A stretch of DNA of 64,000 bases from RYN-230 sp963814645 (lineage in GTDB: Bacteria; Actinomycetota; Actinomycetes; Streptosporangiales; Streptosporangiaceae), in contig CAWFDX010000004.1 in assembly GCA_963814645.1 (NCBI GenBank), forward strand, positions 558,001-622,000. The letters are read 5' to 3'. This document shows positions 17,141 through 25,331 of the stretch, piece after piece. The notes beneath the pieces were generated by a model that ran no database searches, had not been told where the DNA came from, and saw only the letters and a program-made list of their open reading frames with translations. The position numbers were made by a program, and so were the translations under genes. The number at the start of each line of letters is the position of its first letter. Within the stretch, counting starts at the first letter, position 1.

Positions 17141-17920
17141 TCAGCTCAGCCGAGCGCGGAAGCACTCGGTGCGGTACGGCAGCTCCAGCTCGGCCCGGCC
17201 GGCCAGGTCCGGGTGGGTGTCGGCCAGGCGGCCCACCGCGGCCAGCACCCCCGCCCGCTCCGCGGCCGGCATGGTGATGACGTAGCTACGCGAGCTGACC
17301 ATGTCGAGCAGCTGGTCCCGGGTCAGCCGGTGCGTCCACTCGATCGTGCGGTGCTGCACCGGCCCGAACGGCGGGCCGATGGCGACGGCGCCGCCACGGC
17401 TGCCGTCCCCCTCACCCGGATCGTGCAGGATCCGGCCGAGCTGGGCCACCCAGTCCGCCCGGTCGTCGCGCATGTTCCAGACCAGGCCGAGCTGGCCGCC
17501 CGGGACCAGCACCCGGGCCACCTCGGGCACCGCGCGGGCCTGGTCCACCCAGTGCCACGCCTGGGCGGCCAGCACGGCATCCACGCTGCCGTCGGGCAGC
17601 GGGATGTCCTCGGCCGTGCCGGGGTGCACCGGAACCCCGGGTACCGCGCGGGCCAGCTGCTCGCGCATGCCGGGCAGCGGCTCGACGGCGACCACGTCCA
17701 GGCCGCGCGCCGCGAGCTGGCGGGTCAGCTTGCCGGTGCCCGCGCCGACATCCAGCACCCGGGCCGCGCCGGGCGGCAGCAGCCAGTCGATGGCCGCGGC
17801 CGGGTACGGCGGCCGGCCCCGCTCGTAGGCGCCGGCCGCGGCACCGAACGAGGTGGCCTGCTCGCGCCGCCGGGCCTCATCGGTGGGCTGGTCAGCGGCG
17901 CGGGCGCGGTCGGCTGGCAT
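17141..17920 (-). CDS. Class I SAM-dependent methyltransferase
   Basis: 259 residues. The N-terminus has FGAAAGAYERGRPPYP, common in the Methyltransf_11/25 group. Motif I is VLDVGAGTGKLTRQL, the acidic end of beta-2 is VVAVEPLPGMREQL, and the post-motif segment is DAVLAAQAWHWVD. The C-terminal half carries R-T-I-E-W-T-H-R-L and P-Y-R-T-E-C. The family is widespread in actinobacteria with mostly unknown substrates. It precedes the exonuclease in the same direction with under 100 bases between them. Confidence 0.88.
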   Translation of the reverse strand: MPADRARAADQPTDEARRREQATSFGAAAGAYERGRPPYPAAAIDWLLPPGAARVLDVGAGTGKLTRQLAARGLDVVAVEPLPGMREQLARAVPGVPVHPGTAEDIPLPDGSVDAVLAAQAWHWVDQARAVPEVARVLVPGGQLGLVWNMRDDRADWVAQLGRILHDPGEGDGSRGGAVAIGPPFGPVQHRTIEWTHRLTRDQLLDMVSSRSYVITMPAAERAGVLAAVGRLADTHPDLAGRAELELPYRTECFRARLS

Positions 17921-18021
17921 ACCCGGATCATCCCAGGCGGGCGGCCGGCGGAGTGTCAGTGCCCCCGCTTAGCGTGTGTCCCGCTACCCCCGGTGCGGGG
18001 GAGCCAGCCTCAGGAGGAGAC

Positions 18022-18210
18022 ATGCTCATCGACTGTGACCGGTGCGAGATGCGTGGCATCGCCTGCCCGGACTGCGTTGTCACCGCGCTGCTCGGCCCCG
18101 CCGAGCCGCAGCCCGAGCTGGACGCGGCGGAGCAGCGTGCGCTCCGCGTGCTGGCCGACGCCCGGCTGGTGTCGCCGCTCCGGCTGCGCCCGGTGGCCCG
18201 GGCGTCGTGA
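18022..18210 (+). CDS. Small double-CxxC protein
   Basis: 62 residues from ATG 18022, chosen for the strong SD AGGAGGAG just upstream. It has CDRCEMRGIACPDC: two CxxC pairs eight residues apart that could bind zinc or be redox active, then a C-terminal helix (LDAAEQRALRVLADARL). I recall similar small proteins beside NlpC/P60 genes in other actinobacteria. Function is unknown. A hairpin follows 8 bases after the stop. Confidence 0.75.
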   Translation: MLIDCDRCEMRGIACPDCVVTALLGPAEPQPELDAAEQRALRVLADARLVSPLRLRPVARAS

Positions 18211-18218
18211 GCCGCCTG

Positions 18219-18242
18219 GGGCCCGGTGAGGCGCCCGGGCCC
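18219..18242 (+). terminator. Hairpin after the small CxxC protein gene
   Basis: GGGCCCGG and CCGGGCCC (8-bp perfect stem, 8-base loop) separate this gene from the riboswitch leader. There is no T-run. Confidence 0.5.
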
Positions 18243-18387
18243 GGAGTAAATATGCGGGGACAGAAGCACCGGAGTGGGTCAACACGATCACCGGAGTTCG
18301 CGAAGCGGTGGAATTCACCGCACCAGCTTCGCTAGTGTCAGCCCCGATCGGTTCGCTCCCCAGTCACCACTTTGGTGGCGGCGATCG

Positions 18388-18573
18388 GTCACCGCCGAGT
18401 CTTTGTGCTGGCCAGGCGTGGCCAGCACGAGAGCCGGGGACCCACCGGAGAGCTCGCCGGGCCACCGCCCGGGCCATGGGTCCTCCAGGGGTGAATCGGC
18501 CGGGCTGCGACGCAGCCAGGCCGTAGGGCATCTTCCACAGCCCGAACCCGTCAGCTCACCCGGTAGGCGGGGT
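18388..18573 (+). promoter_or_regulatory. c-di-AMP riboswitch (ydaO-yuaA type)
   Basis: The conserved blocks of this class appear in order: CGCCGAGTCTTTG (18393-18405), GAGCCGGGGACCCAC (18431-18445), GGGGTGAATCGG (18488-18499), CCCGAACCCGTCAGCTCACC (18541-18560) and GGTAGGCGG. The closing helix P1 pairs CCGCC (18392-18396) with GGCGG (18566-18570). In actinobacteria this riboswitch typically controls cell-wall hydrolase genes and turns them off when c-di-AMP binds. It leads directly into the NlpC/P60 gene, so wall turnover here should respond to c-di-AMP and thus to osmotic or potassium status. Confidence 0.92.
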
Positions 18574-18597
18574 GGAAGAAGGAGCGTGATCACGCAC

Positions 18598-19671
18598 GTG
18601 AGTACGCGTCCAGGTGGTGAACGCGGCGGCTGGCGGGGGAAACGTGACACCGCGGTGCGCCTCGCGCACGGCAAGGCGCTGCGCTGCGGCGTGGCCGCTG
18701 GGATAAGCCTGGCCACCGCCGGTGGCCTGGCCACGTGGGCCAGCACGGCCGGGGCGGCTTCGAAGCCGACCATGCACCAGGTGCAGAAGACGGTCAACAA
18801 GCTCACCGCCGAAGAGAACGTGGCGGTGCAGGAGTACGACCAGTCGGCTCAGCAGCTGACCAGCGCTAAGCAACGGCTGGCCCTGGTCAACCGTCAGGTC
18901 AGGGAAGACCAGGCCAGGTTCACCGCGGATCGCGACGAGATCGCGGCGATCGCGGCGACCGCCTACGAGAACGGCACCATGACCCAGCTGGGTGCCATGC
19001 TGACCTCCGACGACCCGCAGGCCGTGCTGAACCAGGCATCGCTGCTGCTGCAGATGTCCAGCGACCGGTCGGCGCAGGTCAAGCAGTTCATCGCCACCGC
19101 GGCCCAGCTGGCCAGCGCGCAGCAGATGGCGCGCCGGACCGAGCAGGGCATCGCCACCCTGGAGGCGCAGCGGCTGTCCAGGAAGAAGTCCATCGGCAAG
19201 ACGCTGGACAAGCAGAAGGCCATCCTGGCCACGCTGACCGCGGCCCAGCAGCAGCAGGTCACCGGCTCGTCGCTGGGTGGTCAGGGGACTACGAGCGCGA
19301 CCGACCCGATCGCGACGAACACCCAGGCGGGCCAGGCCGTCGCGTACGCCTACTCCAAGCTTGGTGACCCCTACGTGTACGGCGCCACCGGCCCGAGCTC
19401 GTTCGACTGTTCCGGGCTGGTCCAGGCGGCCTGGGCGTCGGCCGGGGTGTCCATCCCGCGTACCACCTACGAGCAGGTGGCCGCGCTGCCCGCCGTCTCC
19501 ACCAGCGACCTGCAGCCGGGCGACCTGCTGTTCTTCGCCGGGGATAGCCACGTCGGCATGTATGTCGGCGGCGGGTACCTGATCGACGCCCCGCAGACCG
19601 GCGAGGACGTGGAGAAGGTGCCGCTGTCCGGCTGGTACAGCGAGAACCTGGACAGCGCCGCGCGGCCCTGA
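18598..19671 (+). CDS. Secreted NlpC/P60 peptidoglycan hydrolase with coiled coil (RipA-like)
   Basis: 357 residues from GTG 18598; GTG 18586 is also in frame, but the SD GAAGGAG ends one base before it. A signal peptide (CGVAAGISLATAGGLATWASTAGA) leads into a long coiled coil (about residues 60-220, rich in Gln, Ala, Lys). The C-terminal NlpC/P60 domain has the catalytic Cys in SSFDCSGLVQAAW and His in GDSHVGMYVGGGYLIDAP. Such proteins cut the D-Glu/diaminopimelate bond during growth and division. Control by the upstream c-di-AMP riboswitch is strongly indicated. Rv2190c occupies the same place in M. tuberculosis. Confidence 0.93.
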   Translation: MSTRPGGERGGWRGKRDTAVRLAHGKALRCGVAAGISLATAGGLATWASTAGAASKPTMHQVQKTVNKLTAEENVAVQEYDQSAQQLTSAKQRLALVNRQVREDQARFTADRDEIAAIAATAYENGTMTQLGAMLTSDDPQAVLNQASLLLQMSSDRSAQVKQFIATAAQLASAQQMARRTEQGIATLEAQRLSRKKSIGKTLDKQKAILATLTAAQQQQVTGSSLGGQGTTSATDPIATNTQAGQAVAYAYSKLGDPYVYGATGPSSFDCSGLVQAAWASAGVSIPRTTYEQVAALPAVSTSDLQPGDLLFFAGDSHVGMYVGGGYLIDAPQTGEDVEKVPLSGWYSENLDSAARP

Positions 19672-19692
19672 GCCGTGCCGCAGCACTGAGAT

Positions 19693-21003
19693 TCACCCGG
19701 TGCCCTCAGGACATGGTCCTGGGGGCACCGTGCTTTCCCCGGCCACGTCCGGGCCGCGCCGGGGCGTCCCCGGGCCAGCCTGCCGGCGGTAGCGCCGGAA
19801 GCCCGGCAGCAGCACGGTCAGCAGGGCCGCCCCGGCGATACAAGCCAGCCCGCCGGACACGATGGAGAACTCGGCTGACACCAGGCTGGCCACGGTGCCT
19901 GCCTCCAGGTCGCCGAGCCGCGGGCCGCCTTCCACCACCGCGATCTGCAGGCCGGACATCCGGCCGCGGAGTTCGTCCGGCACGGACGACTGCAGGATGG
20001 TGGCCCGCAGCACGGCCGAGATCACATCCGCCCAGCCCGCTACCGCGAGCAGGGCCAGGGCCAGCCACAGCACCCGGGCGAAACCGAACGCGGTGATCGC
20101 GCCGCCCCAGACGCAGACGGCCACGATGACGGCCCAGCCGGGCCTGCGGGCCCGGTCCAGCCATCCGGTGGTGAGCGCGCCGAGCAGCGCACCGGCGGCC
20201 GGGGCGGCGTACAGGTAGCCCAGCGTGCTGGGGCCGCCGTGGAAGACCGCGGCGGCCAGCGCCGGGAACAGCGCCTTCGGCATGCCGAACACCATCGCGT
20301 TGATGTCGATCAGATAGGCGCCCTGCAGCGCCTGGCGGCCGTGCAGGTAGCGCAGCCCTTCGACGATCGAGCCCAGGCCGGCGCGGCCCGAGGCGGTGGC
20401 CGGGGGCGGGCCAGGCGACAACCGCCACATGATCAGCGCCGCGGCCAGATAGCTGCCCGCCACCAGCGCGTACACCCAGGACAGCGGCACCACCCCGATG
20501 AGCAGCCCGGCCAGCGCGGGCCCGGCCACCATGCCGATCTGATCCACCACCTGCATGGTCGCGTAGGCGGGGATCAGCTGCCGGGCGGCCACCAGGGACG
20601 GCACCGCCGCCGTGCAGATGGTGGACAGCACCCCGCCGAGGCCCGCCGCGACGGCACTGACCAGGTAGATCACCGCCACCGGCGGGTGCGCCAGGGCGGC
20701 CGTGGCGGCCAGCCCGCCGCTGGTCACCGCCAGCCCGCCCAGCGACGCCACCAGCACCGGGCGCCGGCCGAGCGCATCGCCCACCGTGCCGCCGGCCAGC
20801 GCGCCCAGGATCAGCGGCCCGAGCTGGGCCAGGCTGACCGCGCCGACCTGGAGTGAGGAATGGGTCAGCGCGTAGACCTGGAACGGGATGGCGACCATGG
20901 CCAGCATCGCGCCGAGCTCGGCGATCAGCTGGCCGGTGAACAGCAGCCGGAAGTCGCGGCTGTCCCGCAGCGGGTCAATGTCGAGCAGAATCCGGCTGAC
21001 CAC
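19693..21003 (-). CDS. MFS transporter (EntS-like), probably MerR-controlled
   Basis: 436 residues from GTG 21003, with about 12 TM helices. It starts DIDPLRDSRDFRLLFTGQLIAELGAML, the usual opening of the MFS_3/EntS group. The loop motif GDALGRRPVL after TM2 is the MFS motif A region. The neighbouring MerR gene is divergent and the shared 54-bp gap holds a 19-bp-spacer promoter with a dyad, so drug- or metabolite-induced efflux is likely. The substrate is unknown. Its 3' end contains a terminator hairpin. Confidence 0.88.
   Translation of the reverse strand: MVSRILLDIDPLRDSRDFRLLFTGQLIAELGAMLAMVAIPFQVYALTHSSLQVGAVSLAQLGPLILGALAGGTVGDALGRRPVLVASLGGLAVTSGGLAATAALAHPPVAVIYLVSAVAAGLGGVLSTICTAAVPSLVAARQLIPAYATMQVVDQIGMVAGPALAGLLIGVVPLSWVYALVAGSYLAAALIMWRLSPGPPPATASGRAGLGSIVEGLRYLHGRQALQGAYLIDINAMVFGMPKALFPALAAAVFHGGPSTLGYLYAAPAAGALLGALTTGWLDRARRPGWAVIVAVCVWGGAITAFGFARVLWLALALLAVAGWADVISAVLRATILQSSVPDELRGRMSGLQIAVVEGGPRLGDLEAGTVASLVSAEFSIVSGGLACIAGAALLTVLLPGFRRYRRQAGPGTPRRGPDVAGESTVPPGPCPEGTG
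19699..19729. terminator. Bidirectional terminator hairpin
   Basis: A 14-bp stem (19699-19712 with 19716-19729, one G-T pair) and a 3-base loop lie between convergent genes. The hairpin encodes the last codons of the MFS gene. Confidence 0.75.
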
Positions 21004-21009
21004 GCGCCT

Positions 21010-21040
21010 ATCATTCAGGTTGAAGCCGGCTTGAACGCAA
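21010..21040 (-). promoter_or_regulatory. MerR-type promoter/operator for the MFS gene
   Basis: On the minus strand -35 TTGCGT (21040-21035) and -10 AATGAT (21015-21010) are 19 bases apart, the long spacing that MerR activators correct. The spacer region holds GTTGAAGCCGGCTTGAAC (21019-21036), symmetric at 16 of 18 positions. The GTG start comes 6 bases after the -10, so the mRNA is probably leaderless. Confidence 0.65.
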
Positions 21041-21057
21041 CTGGGCGGGAGCTGCTG

Positions 21058-21513
21058 ATGACCGAGGCGGGGCCGCTGCCCATCGACGAGGTGGCCCGGC
21101 GGCTCGGGCTGCGCGCCTCAGCCATCCGCTACTACGAGGAGCGCGGCCTGATCACCCCGGCGTCCCGGCATGCCGGCCGCCGCTGGTACGGGCCGGCCGA
21201 GGTCCGGCGGCTGGCCGTCATCCGCTACTGGCAGCAGTCCGGGCTGATGAGCCTGTCGGACATCGCGGACATCCTGGCCGGCCCGGAGCACAGCCAGCGG
21301 TGGAACCAGATCCTGGCCGACCGGATCGAGGCGCTCGGGACGCAGATCGAACGGATGACGGCGGCCCGCGAGTACCTGGCGCACATCCTGCTGCACCATC
21401 ACGCCGCGCCCGACGGCTGCCCGCACTACGAGTCGCTCATCTGGGATCCGCCCGGGGCGGCCCCTACCCACTCCCACCATGAACCGCCGATAAGATCACT
21501 GCCTGATGCCTAA
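21058..21513 (+). CDS. MerR family transcriptional regulator
   Basis: 151 residues from ATG 21058 (GGGAG upstream). The N-terminal winged HTH is clear: LPIDEVARRLGLRASAIRYYEERGLITPASRHAGRRWYG is the family helix-turn-helix and YYEERGL signature. A dimerising helix follows (IEALGTQIERMTAAREYLAHIL). The C-terminus has HHHAAPDGCPHYE and a His-rich tail, which might bind metal, but the Cys pair of classical metal MerR sensors is missing. It is divergent from an MFS gene with a MerR-like operator between, so it probably senses an export substrate. It overlaps pimB by 8 bases. Confidence 0.88.
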   Translation: MTEAGPLPIDEVARRLGLRASAIRYYEERGLITPASRHAGRRWYGPAEVRRLAVIRYWQQSGLMSLSDIADILAGPEHSQRWNQILADRIEALGTQIERMTAAREYLAHILLHHHAAPDGCPHYESLIWDPPGAAPTHSHHEPPIRSLPDA

Positions 21514-22633
21514 GGTCCTGATCGTCACCAATGACTTCCCGCCGCGTGCGGGCGGCATCCAGTCGTTCATCCACGCGCTGGCCACCCGGCTGCCCGCGGA
21601 CGGCGTGGTGGTGTACGCGCCTGCCTGGGCGGGCGCGGCCGAGTTCGACCAGCGGCAGCCGTTCCCGGTGCTGCGGCACCCCACCTCGCTGATGCTCCCG
21701 GTGCCCACGGTGCGGGCCCGCGCGGTCCGCGCGCTGACCGAGCACGGCTGCGACCGGGTGCTGTTCGGCGCGGCCGCGCCGCTCGGCCTGCTGGCCCCCG
21801 CGCTGCGTGCGGCCGGGGCCCGGCGGATCGTCGCGGTCACCCATGGCCACGAAGCGGGCTGGGCCGCGCTGCCCGGCGCGCGCACCCTGCTGCGCCGGAT
21901 CGGCGACTCGGTGGACGTGGTTACCTACCTGGGCGAGTACTTCCGGACGCGGCTGGCCCGGGCGCTGTCCCCGGCCGCGGTGGCCCGGATGGCTCGGCTG
22001 GCCCCCGGCGTGGACACCGCCGAGTTCCGGCCCGGGGCCGGCGGAGCCGGGATCCGGGCGCAGCTCGGCCTGGGCGCCCGGCCGGTGGTGGTCTGCGTGT
22101 CCCGGCTGGTGCACCGCAAGGGCCAGGACACCCTGCTGCGCGCCTGGCCCGCGGTCCGGGCCCGGGGCGGCGACCCGGCGCTGCTGCTGGCCGGCAGCGG
22201 CCCGGCCGACGGCCAGCTGCGCCGGCTGGCCACTGAGCTCGGGGTGGCGGACTCGGTGCTGTTCACCGGCCAGGTGCCCGCGGGCCAGCTGCCCGCGTAC
22301 TACGACGCCGGCGATGTGTTCGCCATGCCATGCCGGACCCGGCGGCGCGGCCTCGACGTGGAAGGGCTCGGCATCGTCTACCTGGAGGCGTCGGCCACCG
22401 GGCTGCCGGTGATCGCGGGCGACTCCGGCGGCGCGCCGGACGCGGTGCTCAGCGGCGAGACCGGCTACGTGGTGCCCGGCCGCGACGTGGCCGCCGTCGC
22501 CGGCCGGATCGGCCAGCTGCTGGCCGACCCGGCGGCCGCCCGGGCCATGGGGGAGAAGGGGCTGGCCTGGGTGGACCGGGAGTGGCGCTGGGACCTGGTC
22601 GCGCAGCGGCTGGAGCAGATCCTCAGCGGCTGA
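21506..22633 (+). CDS. pimB: GT4 glycosyltransferase, PimB-like mannosyltransferase
   Basis: 375 residues. The GT-B fold is shown by the N-terminal VLIVTNDFPPRAGGIQSFIHAL and the C-terminal domain VVVCVSRLVHRKGQDTLLRAW. The EX7E element is in DVEGLGIVYLEASATGLPVI. In actinobacteria this subgroup (Rv2188c) adds the second mannose to phosphatidylinositol monomannoside from GDP-mannose at the inner membrane face. Synteny with fadD15 next door supports that identity. Another GDP-sugar glycosyltransferase is possible. Confidence 0.85.
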   Translation: MPKVLIVTNDFPPRAGGIQSFIHALATRLPADGVVVYAPAWAGAAEFDQRQPFPVLRHPTSLMLPVPTVRARAVRALTEHGCDRVLFGAAAPLGLLAPALRAAGARRIVAVTHGHEAGWAALPGARTLLRRIGDSVDVVTYLGEYFRTRLARALSPAAVARMARLAPGVDTAEFRPGAGGAGIRAQLGLGARPVVVCVSRLVHRKGQDTLLRAWPAVRARGGDPALLLAGSGPADGQLRRLATELGVADSVLFTGQVPAGQLPAYYDAGDVFAMPCRTRRRGLDVEGLGIVYLEASATGLPVIAGDSGGAPDAVLSGETGYVVPGRDVAAVAGRIGQLLADPAAARAMGEKGLAWVDREWRWDLVAQRLEQILSG

Positions 22634-23313
22634 TGCCGAGCAGTTCCATTGCGTTCCGCTCGAGGATGGCCTCCGCCTGGCCGGCGGGCAGGCCGGCCGC
22701 GAAGATGTAGTCGACGGCGCGGACGAAGATGTCGCCGGTCTCGTACGGGAAGTCGGTGCCCAGCACCAGCCGGTGTGAGTTTATGATCTTGACGTCCGGG
22801 TACCGGGACGGGATCCCGCGGGTGATCAGCTGCATGGTGGAGATGGTGTCTTCGACCGGCGCGCCGACCATCCAGGTCAGGCTGAAATCCTTGATCAGCG
22901 GCGTGCAGGCGGAGTTACCAGCCGGGTGCAGGTACAGCACCGCGCCACGCCGGTTGAGTTCGGCGAAGATGGGCTCGAAGCGGGGCTCGGCCAGGGCCTG
23001 GCCGAGGATGGTCGTGTTCATGACCACGCCGGCCATGCCCAGCTCGTCCAGCGCCCGGCCCAGCTCGGCGATGGACTCATCGATGTGCGGCCGCCACGGC
23101 CTGCTTCGCGTCCGTGCCATATGGCAGTTGCGGGGCGGCCGAGAGCACCTGGATGTCCACCCCGGCGCGGTCCATCAGCTTCAGCCGCGCGTCGAGTTCC
23201 GTACCACCGCCGGCACCGATGCCGCGCTGCGTGCCGGTATCGGTCTTGCCCAGCTTGGCCATCAGATCGAGGTATTCACCGGTCCAATAGTGCGCGTGGA
23301 CGTCGATCCGCAT
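22623..23313 (-). pseudogene. Decayed amidohydrolase family 2 gene (two deletions, one frameshift)
   Basis: The N-terminal part (from ATG 23313) has the metal motif MRIDVHAHYW and runs to KQAVAAAH. The sequence then continues in another frame as HIDESIAELGRALDELGMAGV, with roughly 25 family residues missing near 23085. Later KIINSH joins directly to RLVLGTDFPYETGD, so about 60-70 residues that normally separate the metal-binding His region from the catalytic Asp strand are absent near 22772. The remaining motifs identify an ACMSD-like TIM-barrel amidohydrolase. The product cannot fold normally, so this is a relic rather than a base-call error. It overlaps the pimB 3' end by 11 bases. Confidence 0.8.
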
Positions 23314-23320
23314 GGTTCGC

Positions 23321-25165
23321 TCAGCCGTAGAGCGCGTCGATGTCGGCGGCGAAGTCCTTGGCTACCACGCCCCGGCGCACCTTGAGCGACGGCGTCAGGT
23401 AACCGTTCTGCTCGGTGAAGTCAACCGGGAGCACTGTGAACTTGCGGATCGACTCGGCCCGGGACACCGCCTTGTTGGCCTCGTCCACGGCCGACTGGAT
23501 CTCGGCGATCAGCTCCGGCGCCTCGGCCAGTTCGGCCAGCGAGGCGCCAGCCAGGCTCGGGTGCCGGGCCTGCCATGGCCCGATAGCTTCCTCGTCCAGG
23601 GTGACCAGGCAGGCCACGAACGGCCGTCCGTCGCCCACTACCATGCACTGGCTGACCAGCGGATGCGCGCGCAGCCGGTCCTCCAGCACGGCCGGGGCCA
23701 CGTTCTTGCCGCCCGCCGTGACGATGATGTCCTTCTTCCGCCCGGTGACCCGCAGGTAACCGTCCTCGTCGAGTTCGCCCAGGTCGCCGGTGTGCAGCCA
23801 GCCATCCGGGTCAACCATCTCCTTGGTGGCCGCCTCGTTGTGCCAGTAGCCGGTGAACACGTTGGGCCCGCTGGCCAGGATCTCGCCGTCGTCGGCGATC
23901 CGCACGGTGACCGAGGGGACGGGTGGCCCGACCGTCCCGATCTTGTTGTGGTCAGGCCGGTTCACGCTGATCACCGGGCTGGTCTCGGTCAGCCCGTAGC
24001 CCTCCAGCACGGTGATGCCGGCACCGCGGAAGAAGTGCCCGAGCCGCTCACCGAGGGCGGCGCCACCGGACACCGCGTATTGCACCCGGCCGCCGGTGGC
24101 CGCGCGCAGCTTGGCGTACACCAGCCGGTCATATAGCGCGTGCTCGGCGCGCAGCCGCAGGTTCTGCTGGCCCGGCACCGGCTGGCCGGCCACGTCCAGC
24201 GTCTTGCTCCAGGCCACCGCGGACTGCGCCGCCGCCTTGAAGATCCGGCTCTTCGCCCCGCTGGCCGCGGCCTGCTGCTCGGCACCGTTGTACACCTTCT
24301 CGAACACTCTCGGCACGGCCAGGATGAACGTGGGCTGGAACGTGCCGAGGTCGTCCACCAGGTGCGCGACATCGGCGGTGTACCCGAGCACGGTGCCCGA
24401 CTCCAGGCAGCCGATCTGGATGATCCGGGCGAAGGAATGGGCCAGCGGCAGGAACAGCAGCGCCGACCGGCCCGGCTGGGCGAAGATGGCCGGCAGCCCG
24501 CCGATCGCGTTCCGCACGTTGGCCAGCAGGTTCAGGTGACTGAGCTCGCAGCCCTTAGGCCGGCCGGTGGTCCCCGAGGTGTAGATGATGGTGGCCAGGT
24601 CCGCGGCCTGCCGGGATGCCCGCCGCCCGGCCAGTTCCTCGTCGCTGATCGCGGCGCCGTCGGCGGCCAGGCTGTCCAGCTGCGCGGCCTGGCCCTCGGC
24701 ATCCGGGCCCTCGATCAGCCAGATCCGTTCCACGCCGGGCAGCCGGGCCAGCACCTCGCGGTTGGCCTGCAGATGGCCCGGGGTCTCCACGATCAGCGCG
24801 CGGGCGCCGGAGTCACCCAGGATCCATTCCACCTGCTCGGCGCTGGACGTCTCGTAGATCGGCACGGTGACCGCGCCGGCCGACCAGATTGCGTAGTCGG
24901 CCACCGTCCACTCGTACCGGGTCCGGGACAGCAGGGCGACCCGGTCGCCGGCCCCGATGCCGGCCGCGATCAGGCCCTTGGCCAGCGCGGCCACGTCGGT
25001 GCGGAACTCGGCCGTGGTCACGTCCCGCCAGGCCGCGGCGGCCGTCGCGTCCTTGCGCCGGATCGCCACCGCGGCCGGCTCGCGGTCCGCCCGCTCGAAG
25101 ACGACATCGGCCAGCGTCGCGGCCGGGGAGATCTCCGCTACCGCGGGACTGCTGTATTCACGCAT
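23321..25165 (-). CDS. fadD15: Long-chain fatty-acid CoA ligase (FadD15-like)
   Basis: 614 residues. The AMP-binding P-loop is ATIIYTSGTTGRPKGCELSH. Later motifs are GYGLTETSPVISVNRP, DGWLHTGDLGELDEDGYL and GRKKDIIVTAGGKNVAP, giving the adenylation and C-terminal lid domains. N-terminal EYSSPAVAEISPAATLADVVFERA matches the FadD15 subgroup (Rv2187), which activates long-chain fatty acids for lipid synthesis or degradation. It lies next to pimB as in M. tuberculosis. It is divergent from the metallophosphoesterase gene; the 166-bp gap must hold both promoters. Confidence 0.93.
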   Translation of the reverse strand: MREYSSPAVAEISPAATLADVVFERADREPAAVAIRRKDATAAAAWRDVTTAEFRTDVAALAKGLIAAGIGAGDRVALLSRTRYEWTVADYAIWSAGAVTVPIYETSSAEQVEWILGDSGARALIVETPGHLQANREVLARLPGVERIWLIEGPDAEGQAAQLDSLAADGAAISDEELAGRRASRQAADLATIIYTSGTTGRPKGCELSHLNLLANVRNAIGGLPAIFAQPGRSALLFLPLAHSFARIIQIGCLESGTVLGYTADVAHLVDDLGTFQPTFILAVPRVFEKVYNGAEQQAAASGAKSRIFKAAAQSAVAWSKTLDVAGQPVPGQQNLRLRAEHALYDRLVYAKLRAATGGRVQYAVSGGAALGERLGHFFRGAGITVLEGYGLTETSPVISVNRPDHNKIGTVGPPVPSVTVRIADDGEILASGPNVFTGYWHNEAATKEMVDPDGWLHTGDLGELDEDGYLRVTGRKKDIIVTAGGKNVAPAVLEDRLRAHPLVSQCMVVGDGRPFVACLVTLDEEAIGPWQARHPSLAGASLAELAEAPELIAEIQSAVDEANKAVSRAESIRKFTVLPVDFTEQNGYLTPSLKVRRGVVAKDFAADIDALYG

Positions 25166-25331
25166 GCCAGCTCCTGCCGGTCAGATTCATCGCCAAACGA
25201 CATGGACCGTACCCCGGTACCGCCTCAGTAGCTACTAGCAGGTAGCCCTTTCAGCGTACCGGGATGGCCGGGCCCGGCTAGCCCAGGTGGCCCCGGCCCA
25301 GGGTGAATGACCCGGCTTGTACCGTGTGCTC

